From positions 124,001 through 188,000 of the forward strand of contig NZ_PNHL01000005.1 of assembly GCF_002871795.1 (NCBI RefSeq): DNA of 64,000 nucleotides, written 5' to 3'. The notes under the pieces are model-generated. The model saw nothing but the letters and a program-made list of their open reading frames with translations, was not told the DNA's origin and ran no database searches. Below, piece by piece: positions 52,406 through 60,241 of this stretch. Within the stretch, counting starts at the first letter, position 1, and every line of letters begins with the position of its first letter. The stretch is from Brachybacterium sp. UMB0905. GTDB lineage: Bacteria; Actinomycetota; Actinomycetes; Actinomycetales; Dermabacteraceae. The position numbers and the translations under genes were made by a program.

Positions 52406-53245
52406 ATGACCGCCCGTTCCACTCCCACAGCGGCTGTGCCCACCGCCGCGGACCGCAGGAACACAGCCGTGAGCGTCCGCGGTCTCGAGCTCGGTGCCGG
52501 GCGCCCTCAGATCATCGTCCCGTTGGTGGGAGCCGACGACGACGCGCTGCGCGCGCAGGCTATTGCCACTTGTGCGAGCCCCGCGCGGATCCTGGAATGG
52601 CGGGTGGACTGCTTCGCACCGCAGGCCGATGCTGCGGAGCATCGAGAACGGGTGCTCGCGATGCTGCCGCAGCTGCGCGCACAGATGGGGGAGGAGCGGG
52701 CGCTGCTGGTCACGGTGCGCACCGCCGCGGAAGGCGGGCAGCGGGAGTTGCCCGACGGTGAGCTTTCCGCGCTGCTGTGCGCTCTCATTGAGGCCAGCAC
52801 GGCGCAGGATGAGGCCCTCGTAGATCTGGTCGATATCGAGACGGCCCGCGGCGCTGAGACGGTTGCGCAGGTGATCGCGGCAGCGCATGCACGGCACATC
52901 CCCGTCGTCGGCTCCTTCCATGACTTCCACGCCACCCCGCCCCTCGGAGAGATCACGCGGATCCTGCGAGAGCAGCGGCGTCGCGGTGCGGACATCCCGA
53001 AGATCGCGGTGACGCCGCGCAGCCCGGAAGAGGTGCTGACCCTGCTCGCCGCAAGCAGTGAGATCGCCGCCGACGGGGAGGGCCCCCACATCGCGATCTC
53101 CATGGGGACGCTCGGAGCGGTCAGCCGCGTGGCTGCGGAGACCTTCGGCTCCGCCGCGACGTTCGCCCAGGTGGGGGAGGCATCCGCGCCCGGTCAGCTC
53201 GACGTCGCGGATGTGGCGCGAATGCTGGAGCTGCTGCGGCCCTGA
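52406..53245 (+). CDS. aroD: 3-Dehydroquinate dehydratase, type I
   Basis: This 279-residue TIM-barrel enzyme dehydrates 3-dehydroquinate through a Schiff base. The type I catalytic pair is clear: His172 in SFHDFH and Lys199 in IPKIAVTP, with Glu64/Arg66 in EWRVD and Arg in TVRTAAEGG. Most actinobacteria use the unrelated type II enzyme (AroQ) at this place in the aro cluster. ATG 52406 is 10 bases after the aroB stop. The N-terminal 30 residues are extra. Confidence 0.93.
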   Translation: MTARSTPTAAVPTAADRRNTAVSVRGLELGAGRPQIIVPLVGADDDALRAQAIATCASPARILEWRVDCFAPQADAAEHRERVLAMLPQLRAQMGEERALLVTVRTAAEGGQRELPDGELSALLCALIEASTAQDEALVDLVDIETARGAETVAQVIAAAHARHIPVVGSFHDFHATPPLGEITRILREQRRRGADIPKIAVTPRSPEEVLTLLAASSEIAADGEGPHIAISMGTLGAVSRVAAETFGSAATFAQVGEASAPGQLDVADVARMLELLRP

Positions 53246-53261
53246 GCAGGACCGTGGGGAC

Positions 53262-54170
53262 TCAGCGGGGTGCCGTCTGCCCCGCCTCGGGGTCGTCCCC
53301 CTCCTCGCGCTCTGGGGACGGTTCCTCGTCCAGGCCCACCACCGGGTCATCCTCATGGAACACGCGGTCTTCGAAATCCATCGCGTCCTCATCCCAGGTC
53401 ACGGTATCTTCGGCGAGGTCATCGACGGTCGCATCGACCACCGGGATCGCCCCGGTCTCCAGGGCCACACGGTGGCGCTCGTCCCGTCGGGTCCGACGCA
53501 CCAGCCGTTTGAGCTGGGTGGCGGACATGGTGACCTGCCATTCGCTGTGGGCGGGCAGGCTCCAGCGCCGCCAGGCCGCCACCCCGGCGAGCAGCGAACC
53601 GGCCGCCACCGCGATGAGCACCGTGGCCGAGGGGAGCTGCAGCCCTAACACACCCCAGGTCAGCAGGGCGGTGATGAGGGCGCCCGTGGCGTACAGCGGC
53701 CCGCCGCCGAAGATCGCGGGGATCCGTCCCACGAGCACGTCGCGGATAACTCCGCCGCCGACGGCGCTGGTGACGCCCAGCAGCACTGCCGGCAGCACAT
53801 CGAGGCCGAATCCGAAGGACTTCGCGGTGCCCGTCGCTGCCCACAGGCCCATCGCGAGGATGTCCAGGACGGTGATCATGCGTCGCCACCAGGAACTGTC
53901 GGCGTTGATGAAGAAGGTGAACATCGCCCCGCCGAGCGCGCAGGCGAGATACCAGGGCCCGGAGAACGCGGCCGGCACCCCATAGTCGAGGATCAGATCG
54001 CGCACCAGGCCGCCGCCGAGCCCCGCGGCGATGCCGATGACCGCAAAGCCCACGGCATCGAAGTTCAGGCGGGAGGCCAGCGCCCCCGCGGCCACGCCCA
54101 TGATGAACACACCCAGCAGGTCCAGCACGCGCAGCAGGTCGTTGTTCACCAGCAGGTCGAGGGGATCCAC
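53262..54170 (-). CDS. TRIC-type cation channel / UPF0126 membrane protein
   Basis: This 302-residue protein has seven transmembrane segments in the first ~205 residues, made of two repeats with Gly-rich kinked motifs GGGLVRDLIL (near 53) and GGGVIRDVLV (near 138), as in trimeric intracellular cation channels that conduct K+. The last ~95 residues are a charged, acidic cytosolic tail not common to the family. GTG 54170 lies 6 bases after a TACCGT -10, so the mRNA is probably leaderless. It converges on aroD. Confidence 0.9.
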   Translation of the reverse strand: MDPLDLLVNNDLLRVLDLLGVFIMGVAAGALASRLNFDAVGFAVIGIAAGLGGGLVRDLILDYGVPAAFSGPWYLACALGGAMFTFFINADSSWWRRMITVLDILAMGLWAATGTAKSFGFGLDVLPAVLLGVTSAVGGGVIRDVLVGRIPAIFGGGPLYATGALITALLTWGVLGLQLPSATVLIAVAAGSLLAGVAAWRRWSLPAHSEWQVTMSATQLKRLVRRTRRDERHRVALETGAIPVVDATVDDLAEDTVTWDEDAMDFEDRVFHEDDPVVGLDEEPSPEREEGDDPEAGQTAPR

Positions 54171-54182
54171 CTCTTCACGGTA
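54171..54182 (-). promoter_or_regulatory. Leaderless promoter of the TRIC-type gene (-10 TACCGT)
   Basis: On the minus strand TACCGT (54182-54177) is followed by GAAGAG and then GTG 54170. The 6-base spacing puts the transcript start on the start codon; the GAAGAG is too close to serve as a ribosome-binding site. Confidence 0.5.
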
Positions 54183-54255
54183 GTGGCTGCACGCCCCGCG
54201 GGCACACTGCGCGTCACGGACGTCACGGCAGGTCAGTCACAGGCCAAGGGCACGC

Positions 54256-54552
54256 ACCAGCAGCAGGGCGAGCGCCGTGCAGCACGTGCTGCACCTCGCG
54301 GTTCCCTTCGGCTTCGCCCTCAGCGCCGGCATGCTCGCTCTGCGGATGCGCTCAGTGTGGGCGGCCGCCGGGATCCACGGCGGGCTGCACGTGGGCTACA
54401 CCCTCGCCGCCATCCTCGGCCTGGTCCTTGAAGGGTCAACCATGTGGATCCTGCTCGGAGCCCTGCACGGCCTGCTCGCCCTCATCCTCGCGCTCACCAC
54501 TCCCGCGGCGCGCTGGCAGGAGGTCTCCGAGTCCGGCCCCTACGCTCGCTGA
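54256..54552 (+). pseudogene. C-terminal remnant of a CPBP intramembrane protease gene
   Basis: About 98 residues in this frame resemble the second half of CPBP-family (Abi) membrane proteases: a His-bearing helix (AVQHVLHLAV), the GFALSAGMLALRMRSVWAAAGIHGG helix pair and two further membrane segments. The N-terminal half with the EExxxR catalytic motif is absent; an in-frame stop lies at 54181. GTG 54277 could restart translation, but no ribosome-binding site is seen. It is most likely a decayed gene. Confidence 0.55.
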
Positions 54553-54739
54553 ACCCAGCGCCCACCCATCGACCCCACAAACACCCCGCTCACCCTGGGC
54601 ACCCCGCGCACCCCATACATCCGGTGCCGGGGTGCCGGGCCGACGGGTACCCGTGGCCGACGGGCCGCGGGGACTACCGTGGACCTGCACCCCGCGATGT
54701 GCTTCCCGTGCCCGCATCGCCCGCCCCGAAAGGACCTCG

Positions 54740-55387
54740 ATGGCATCGCCCCGCACCGCATCACCCGCATCCCTGCGGCGCATCGGCCTCACCGGCGGCA
54801 TCGGGTCCGGGAAATCCACCGTCGCCGAGCTGTGGCGAGAGGCGGGGCTCACCGTCATCGACCTCGACGCATACTCCCGTCGCGTCCTGGATGAGCCCGG
54901 TGCGGGCATGGAGGAGGCGGTGGCCCGCTTCGGCGAGCAGTACCGCACGCAGGATGGCACGATCGACCGCCAGGCCCTCGCCCGGCTCGTCTTCGCCGAT
55001 GCGCAGGCCCGCGCGGACCTCGAACAGATCGTGCTGGGGCGGGTGGACGAGGCCGTGCGCGCTGCCGAGGCCGCGGCGCTCGCCGCGGGGGAGCGGATCA
55101 TCGTCCACGACAACCCGCTGCTGCTCGAGAAGCACCGCGAACGCGACTACGACCTCGTGGTCGCGGTTCTCGCTCGGCGCGAGGACCGCATCGCCCGCGT
55201 CGAGCAGAACCGCGGCCGCGACCGCACCTACACCGAATCTGTCATGGCAGCGCAGGTCACGGACCTGGAGCGGATCCGCCGCGCGGACCTGCTGCTGCAC
55301 AACACCGGCACCCTGGAGGATCTGCGCCACCGCGCCGCCCGGGCGCTCGAGCGCATCGATGAGCTCACCGTCGGCCCCCGGACGTAG
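54740..55387 (+). CDS. coaE: Dephospho-CoA kinase
   Basis: This 215-residue P-loop kinase performs the last step of coenzyme A synthesis. Walker [10 protein letters not shown] is near residues 17-25, and the CoA domain motif [16 protein letters not shown] follows. ATG 54740 has AAAGGA 7 bases upstream; the frame is open further upstream but without homology. A TACCGT at 54675-54680 is a possible -10. The TAG stop (55385-55387) is also the first half of the uvrB -10. Confidence 0.95.
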   Translation: MASPRTASPASLRRIGLTGGIGSGKSTVAELWREAGLTVIDLDAYSRRVLDEPGAGMEEAVARFGEQYRTQDGTIDRQALARLVFADAQARADLEQIVLGRVDEAVRAAEAAALAAGERIIVHDNPLLLEKHRERDYDLVVAVLARREDRIARVEQNRGRDRTYTESVMAAQVTDLERIRRADLLLHNTGTLEDLRHRAARALERIDELTVGPRT

Positions 55388-55397
55388 CATCGAGACC
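55385..55397 (+). promoter_or_regulatory. Leaderless promoter of uvrB (-10 TAGCAT) overlapping the coaE stop
   Basis: TAGCAT (55385-55390) is followed by 7 bases and then ATG 55398, so the uvrB mRNA would have no leader; no ribosome-binding site is present. The TAG of the -10 is the coaE stop codon. No LexA box is seen here. Confidence 0.55.
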
Positions 55398-57509
55398 ATG
55401 CGCCCTGTCACCGATCTTGTCCGTGCCGAGCACCCCTTCGAGGTGGTCTCCCAGTACCAACCCTCCGGGGACCAGCCGCAGGCGATCGCCGAGCTCGCCC
55501 AGCGTCTGAACGACGGCGAGCAGGACGTGGTGCTGCTGGGCGCCACCGGCACCGGCAAATCCGCCACCACCGCCTGGCTCATCGAACAGGTGCAGCGGCC
55601 CACGCTGATCATGGCGCACAACAAGACGCTCGCCGCCCAGCTGGCCGCCGAGTTCCGCGAGCTGCTGCCCCACAACGCGGTCGAATACTTCGTCTCCTAC
55701 TACGACTACTACCAGCCGGAGGCGTACGTCCCGCAGTCGGATACGTACATCGAGAAGGACTCCTCGATCAACGCCGAGGTGGAGCGACTGCGCCACAGCG
55801 CCACCAACTCCCTGCTGACCCGCCGCGACGTCGTGGTGGTCTCCTCGGTCTCCTGTATCTACGGCCTGGGCACCCCGCAGGAGTACGTGGACCGCATGGT
55901 GCAGCTCAAGCGCGGTGACGAGCTGGACCGCGATGAGCTGCTCAGCCGCTTCGTCGATATGCAGTACGACCGCAACGACATCGCCTTCGAGCGCGGCACC
56001 TTCCGGGTGCGCGGCGACACCGTGGAGATCATCCCGATGTATGAGGAGCTCGCGCTGCGCATCGAGTTCTTCGGCGATGAGATCGATGCCCTGTACACCC
56101 TGCACCCGATGACGGGGGAGGTCATCCGGGAGGAGGACCACATCCACGTCTTCCCCGCCTCCCACTACGTGGCCGGCCCCGAACGGCTCGCCCGCGCGAT
56201 CGGCACCATCGAGGACGAGCTCGCCGAGCGGCTTGCGGAGCTCGAAGGGCAGAACAAGCTGTTGGAGGCCCAGCGGCTGCGCATGCGCACCACGCACGAT
56301 CTGGAGATGCTGCGCCAGATGGGTACCACCAACGGGGTGGAGAACTATTCCCTCCACCTCGACGGCCGCGGCCCCGGCACCCCGCCGAACACGCTGCTGG
56401 ACTACTTCCCCGAAGACTTCCTGCTGGTGATCGACGAGTCCCATGTGACCGTCCCGCAGATCGGCGCGATGTACGAGGGAGACCGCTCGCGCAAACGCAC
56501 CCTGGTGGACTTCGGATTCCGCCTGCCCAGCGCGCTCGACAACCGCCCGCTGACCTTCGAGGAGTTCACCCAGCGCACCGGCCAGACCGTCTACCTCTCG
56601 GCCACGCCCGCCCAATACGAGCTGGACCGCTCCCACGGCGTGGTCGAGCAGATCATCCGCCCGACGGGCCTGGTGGACCCCGAGGTGATCGTCAAGCCCG
56701 TGAAGGGCCAGATCGATGACCTGCGCGAAGAGATCGAGCAGCGCGTCCAGCGCGATGAACGTGTCCTGGTCACCACTCTCACCAAGCGCATGGCCGAGGA
56801 CCTCACCGACTTCCTGCTGGAGAACGGGGTGCGCGTGCAGTACCTCCACTCCGATGTGGACACCCTGCGCCGCGTGGAGCTGCTGCGCTCCCTGCGGCTG
56901 GGGGAGTTCGACGTCCTGGTGGGCATCAACCTGCTGCGCGAGGGCCTGGACCTGCCGGAGGTGTCCCTCGTGTCGATCCTCGACGCCGACAAGGAAGGCT
57001 TCCTGCGCTCGCGCACCTCCCTCATCCAGACCATCGGCCGGGCGGCGCGTAACGTCTCCGGCCAGGTCCACATGTACGCCGACACGATCACCGACTCGAT
57101 GCAGGAGGCGATCGACGAGACCAACCGCCGCCGCGAGAAGCAGATCGCGTACAACACCGAGCACGGCATCGACCCCACGCCGCTGCGCAAACGCATCGCG
57201 GACGTCACCGACATGCTGGCCCGCGAGGACATCGACACCGAAACGCTCATGGCCACCGACTACCGCGCCGGGAAGGAGGGGCGGGACCGGGTGCGCCGCG
57301 ACGAGGCCCGCGCCCATGCGCTCGATGCGATCAGCGGCCGCGAAGTGGACCTCGGCGATGACCCCGTCGGTGCTCTCACCGGGATGATCGACGAGTTGAC
57401 CGCCCAGATGCACCAGGCCGCCGAATCCCTGCAGTTCGAGGTTGCGGCGCGGCTGCGCGATGAGGTGCAGGAGCTGAAGAAGGAGCTGCGGGCGGTGCAG
57501 CGGTCCTGA
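55398..57509 (+). CDS. uvrB: Excinuclease ABC subunit B
   Basis: This 703-residue damage-verification helicase acts in nucleotide excision repair. Walker A is [10 protein letters not shown] (near 48), the beta-hairpin region [20 protein letters not shown] is intact, and helicase motifs follow ([34 protein letters not shown]). A C-terminal UVR motif that binds UvrC lies at about 655-695. ATG 55398 begins with the usual MRPVTDLVR. It is transcribed with coaE or from its own leaderless promoter. Confidence 0.97.
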   Translation: MRPVTDLVRAEHPFEVVSQYQPSGDQPQAIAELAQRLNDGEQDVVLLGATGTGKSATTAWLIEQVQRPTLIMAHNKTLAAQLAAEFRELLPHNAVEYFVSYYDYYQPEAYVPQSDTYIEKDSSINAEVERLRHSATNSLLTRRDVVVVSSVSCIYGLGTPQEYVDRMVQLKRGDELDRDELLSRFVDMQYDRNDIAFERGTFRVRGDTVEIIPMYEELALRIEFFGDEIDALYTLHPMTGEVIREEDHIHVFPASHYVAGPERLARAIGTIEDELAERLAELEGQNKLLEAQRLRMRTTHDLEMLRQMGTTNGVENYSLHLDGRGPGTPPNTLLDYFPEDFLLVIDESHVTVPQIGAMYEGDRSRKRTLVDFGFRLPSALDNRPLTFEEFTQRTGQTVYLSATPAQYELDRSHGVVEQIIRPTGLVDPEVIVKPVKGQIDDLREEIEQRVQRDERVLVTTLTKRMAEDLTDFLLENGVRVQYLHSDVDTLRRVELLRSLRLGEFDVLVGINLLREGLDLPEVSLVSILDADKEGFLRSRTSLIQTIGRAARNVSGQVHMYADTITDSMQEAIDETNRRREKQIAYNTEHGIDPTPLRKRIADVTDMLAREDIDTETLMATDYRAGKEGRDRVRRDEARAHALDAISGREVDLGDDPVGALTGMIDELTAQMHQAAESLQFEVAARLRDEVQELKKELRAVQRS

Positions 57510-57510
57510 G

Positions 57511-57780
57511 CCGATCACGACGAGGCGCGGGCGGGCTCTGGGCGCCGCGCTGACCGCCGGGCACCGGCTGCGCCGGGTCTGGTGGCGGGTGCGCTGGCCG
57601 CGCACCTTCGGAGTGAAGGTGCTGCTGCACCACCCCGAGCTGCGCGAGGCCCGGTGGCTGCGCACCGATCTCGCGGACGTCCCGGATGGGGCGCCCCTCT
57701 CGCGCTGGCTGCGGATCGCGCTCAGCCCTCCGGATCCGCCGCGCGCTCCCAGCTCTCGACCGGACCCGGCACCACGGTGA
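57511..57780 (+). pseudogene. NUDIX hydrolase remnant with the Nudix box deleted
   Basis: An open frame right after uvrB begins like an actinobacterial NUDIX protein (RLRRVWWRVRWPRTFGVKVLL) and continues directly into what looks like the C-terminal end of the same family (ELREARWLRTDLADVPDGAPLSRWL). The middle, including the catalytic Nudix box with its REUxEE motif, is missing, so an internal in-frame deletion is likely. No ATG or ribosome-binding site is seen. It overlaps the end of the gene on the other strand. Confidence 0.4.
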
Positions 57781-58204
57781 ACAGCGGATGCACCGTCGGC
57801 GCGGAATGCGCTGCGGTGAGCGCCTCACTCCCGGGACTGCGCTGCGCGAGCTTGGCGAGCAGATGACGCCATTCCAGGTCGACCTGTCCCCGGGTCACGG
57901 GGATCCGTGGCACGCCGGCTGCGGCATCCGTCGGCGCGTAGCCGGTGAGCTCCTCGGGGCGGCGGTCGATCCGCGAGAGGTCGAAGCGGTAGCCGCGAGC
58001 GGTCGCCTCCCGGGCGAGCACCTCGAGGTAGGTGCCCACGGCATCGAGCGGGGCGGGCTGGGCCCGGAACCGTTCGAGCTGCGGGTGGGAGCGGTACCCG
58101 CGAGTGCGCCCGGCGAGCACGGCCTGCGCCAGCAGCGATTCCCGCCAGCAGCCCGTGAGGCCCTGGCGGTCGAGGTGGCGGGGGTGCAGTGACCAGAGGC
58201 GCAT
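57722..58204 (-). CDS. T4 endonuclease V-like pyrimidine-dimer glycosylase family protein
   Basis: This 160-residue protein of the Pyr_excise family (PF03013) is related to phage T4 DenV, which nicks DNA at UV-induced pyrimidine dimers. The N-terminus MRLWSLHPRHLDRQGL, the WRE segment carrying the presumed catalytic Glu (near 23), and the ARGYRFD and EWRHLLAKLAQRSP regions fit. Activity on dimers is not proven for bacterial members. I chose ATG 58204 after GGGAGGA over the upstream ATG 58234. It lies between uvrB and uvrA, in a repair-rich zone. Confidence 0.75.
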   Translation of the reverse strand: MRLWSLHPRHLDRQGLTGCWRESLLAQAVLAGRTRGYRSHPQLERFRAQPAPLDAVGTYLEVLAREATARGYRFDLSRIDRRPEELTGYAPTDAAAGVPRIPVTRGQVDLEWRHLLAKLAQRSPGSEALTAAHSAPTVHPLFTVVPGPVESWERAADPEG

Positions 58205-58347
58205 CGGTCCATCCTCCCTCATCTGCCGAGGCACGGTCGAAGGTCACCCCCGGGCACCGACGATCGTCGTCCGTCGCCCGATAGCGTAGAGGGCACGCCA
58301 CGCCCCGTGGCGCGCGGCTGGGCCCGCGGCGAGAGAAGGAGGACCCC

Positions 58348-59049
58348 GTGACACAGTCCCAGCGCTCCCGCATCGTGTCCCTGGTCGTCGGCACGGCTGC
58401 CGCGTCCGGCCTCGGGATGATCCCTGTGCACCGTCTCCCGCGCCTGGTGCGCGCTGGCTATGTCGTGCTCCCTGCGGTGCTGACCACCGGCGTCAGCCTC
58501 CTGGCGCAGCAACGGCGCCTGGTCCTGTCGGCCGAGGACGAGCCGAGTGCTCACGCCCTGCGGCCGCCGACGGGGCTCGAGACCGCGCTCTCGCTCGCCC
58601 TCGGCGGCCTGATGGCCGGGGCGGGTGTGGCGGGTCTGCGACTGGACCGCGGGGCAGAGAGCTTCCTCCGGCGCCGCGGCGTACCCGCGCCGCGCGTCTG
58701 GATCGGCCTCGCCACCGGCGCGGTGACCCTGGCCTCGACCCTGCTCGACGAGCGAGGCTCCGCGCCGGGCACCACGTCGACGCAGGCGCGAGTCCTCGCC
58801 CTCCTGACCCGCGAGGATCCGATGGGCCTCGCCCCGGGCACGGACGGCATGCCCGAGGACGAGTACGAGCCTGAGGCGCAGTCGATCGCGGAGCTGCTGG
58901 ACACCGGTGTCGCGCCCACGGCGGCACAGCTCGACGAGCTCTGGGAGCACTGGTTCTCCGAGCCGCTCAGCCCGCTGCTGGGCGCTCGACGCATGGACTC
59001 CCTGCTCGAGGAGCTCGCCGCGCTGGCCCCTGAGGATCCCGGCGCGTAG
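58348..59049 (+). CDS. Hypothetical membrane protein
   Basis: I do not recognise this 233-residue protein. It has four likely membrane segments (about 9-26, 34-52, 78-97 and 114-132), then a cytosolic C-terminal part (140-233) that is acidic and helical (AAQLDELWEHWFSE). GTG 58348 follows AAGGAGGA. A TAGCGT at 58283-58288 may be its -10, giving a leader of about 55 bases. There is no operon partner: the upstream gene is divergent and a degraded region follows. Confidence 0.7.
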   Translation: MTQSQRSRIVSLVVGTAAASGLGMIPVHRLPRLVRAGYVVLPAVLTTGVSLLAQQRRLVLSAEDEPSAHALRPPTGLETALSLALGGLMAGAGVAGLRLDRGAESFLRRRGVPAPRVWIGLATGAVTLASTLLDERGSAPGTTSTQARVLALLTREDPMGLAPGTDGMPEDEYEPEAQSIAELLDTGVAPTAAQLDELWEHWFSEPLSPLLGARRMDSLLEELAALAPEDPGA

Positions 59050-59293
59050 TACCCGCGGCGTCCCGGGGGAGCAGGTCCTCAGCGAAGAGCTCGACGAGGA
59101 GCAGATGGTCGAGCGTATCCTCGCAGACCTCGCACGGCACGCATCTCGATCCTGCCGTCATCCCGAGTACGCCGGCGCGCCTCGCGCACCGCGGGCACGT
59201 CCAGCGCCGTGACGGTGGGGATCAGCCCGATGGTGAGGGGCCCGCAGATCACCCCGACGGCGGCGGCCTCGGTGGCGGCACGTCCGCACCCGC
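59050..59293. other. Degraded region before the IS3 remnant
   Basis: The 244 bases carry no complete gene. A minus-strand frame (59079-59321) has a hydrophobic stretch but no recognisable family. It looks like chromosomal debris left by insertion and decay. Confidence 0.4.
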
Positions 59294-59542
59294 GTGAAGT
59301 CTCCCGGGCAGAACGGTTCACGAGAACGCGGATTCGGATCCCTCAAGTACGAACGGCTCTACCGAGAAGAGATCCACGACGCCCTGGAGCTGACCTGCTA
59401 CTCCGAGGAGTACAGGCTGGAGTACAACACGGTGCGGCCCCACGAGGCCATCGCCTGGAACCGGCCCCTGGACGTCCACCTCGGGCACGCCAGCCCCGAC
59501 ACCCCCAACTTTGCTGGCCCCATAATCCTGCCAACAACGTGA
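59294..59542 (+). pseudogene. IS3-family transposase, C-terminal fragment
   Basis: About 80 residues match the end of the rve integrase domain of IS3-family OrfB: SPGQNGSRERGFGSLKYERL, EYRLEYNTVRPHEAIAWNRP and a short tail. The last Glu of the DDE triad lies in this region (SRERGFGSLKYE), but the other two acids and OrfA are missing. The matching begins abruptly at 59296, marking the truncation point. The sequence from 59500 to about 59550 may include the element's right end. Confidence 0.8.
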
Positions 59543-59664
59543 CACGGGACAGCGCCATTGTGCACGGACCCTCACGCCTCGCCCGTGGGTTCGAGGGTGG
59601 ACGCACCGCCGTGCTCGTGGGCGCTGGTAAGAGGATGCTGAGCATCGACCTCTTGACGTCATGG

Positions 59665-59682
59665 CGTACAATATTCTGTACG
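59665..59682. promoter_or_regulatory. Candidate YefM operator palindrome
   Basis: CGTACA-N6-TGTACG is a perfect 6-base-arm palindrome, 38 bases before the antitoxin ATG. Each arm matches 5 of 6 bases of TGTACA, the core known for E. coli YefM-YoeB operators. A TACAAT within it may be the -10, so binding would block transcription. Confidence 0.5.
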
Positions 59683-59719
59683 TATGTGATGTGTAGGTGA
59701 CAGCTGGAAGGAGTCCCCG

Positions 59720-59977
59720 ATGCAGACCATGAGCTATAGCGAGTCTCGGGCACGGTATGCCGAGGTGCTCGATCGAGTCGTCGATGACCGTGAGGAGGTC
59801 GTGATCACCCGGTCCGGTCGTGAGTCCGCGGTCATCGTGTCGCTCGAGGACTACCAGTCGCTGCGCGAGACGGCGTATCTCCTTCGCTCGCCCGCCAATG
59901 CCCGGCGGCTGCTCACGGCGATGGAGGAGCTCGAGCGCGGCGAGGGGACGGTCCGAGATCTGATCGACGAGGAGTGA
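59720..59977 (+). CDS. yefM: YefM/Phd-family antitoxin
   Basis: This 85-residue antitoxin has an N-terminal DNA-binding Phd/YefM domain (MSYSESRARYAEVLDRV; DDREEVVITRSGRESAVIVS) and a C-terminal acidic helix (ELERGEGTVRDLIDEE) that should wrap the toxin. ATG 59720 has GGAAGGAG upstream; ATG 59729 three codons later is an alternative and gives the more usual start MSYSE. The toxin gene begins 1 base after the stop. Confidence 0.92.
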   Translation: MQTMSYSESRARYAEVLDRVVDDREEVVITRSGRESAVIVSLEDYQSLRETAYLLRSPANARRLLTAMEELERGEGTVRDLIDEE

Positions 59978-59978
59978 C

Positions 59979-60236
59979 ATGCCTCTGGTGTGGAGCGAGG
60001 CTGCCTGGGAGGACTACCTGTGGTGGCAGGCGCAGGACCGCCGCGTGCTGAAAAGGATCAACCTCCTCCTGCGGGACATCAGCCGTAACGGCAACGAGGG
60101 CATCGGAAAGCCGGAACCCCTGAAGCACGACTTCGCCGGGTATTGGTCACGGCGTATTACCGACGAACATCGCCTCGTCTACAAGATCGCGGGCGAAGAC
60201 ATCCGCATCGCCGCCTGCCGCTATCACTACGGCTGA
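59979..60236 (+). CDS. yoeB: YoeB-family mRNA interferase toxin
   Basis: This 85-residue RelE-fold toxin cleaves mRNA in the ribosomal A site. The E. coli catalytic residues are all at identical positions: Glu46 (GKPEPLK), Arg65 (DEHRL) and His83 (RYHYG). Length and fold are complete, so it is likely active. It lies 1 base after the antitoxin stop and next to the IS3 remnant, in DNA of slightly lower GC than its surroundings, suggesting acquisition. Confidence 0.94.
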   Translation: MPLVWSEAAWEDYLWWQAQDRRVLKRINLLLRDISRNGNEGIGKPEPLKHDFAGYWSRRITDEHRLVYKIAGEDIRIAACRYHYG

Positions 60237-60241
60237 ACCGC

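Noticed and set aside
54444..55397. Upstream extension of the uvrB frame by 318 codons
   Set aside because: The extension runs through coaE in another frame with Arg/Pro/Ala-rich nonsense; UvrB homology begins at ATG 55398.
59653..59677. TTGACG with TACAAT or TATTCT as a yefM promoter
   Set aside because: The spacers are 8 and 13 bases, too short for a standard promoter; I kept only the palindrome.
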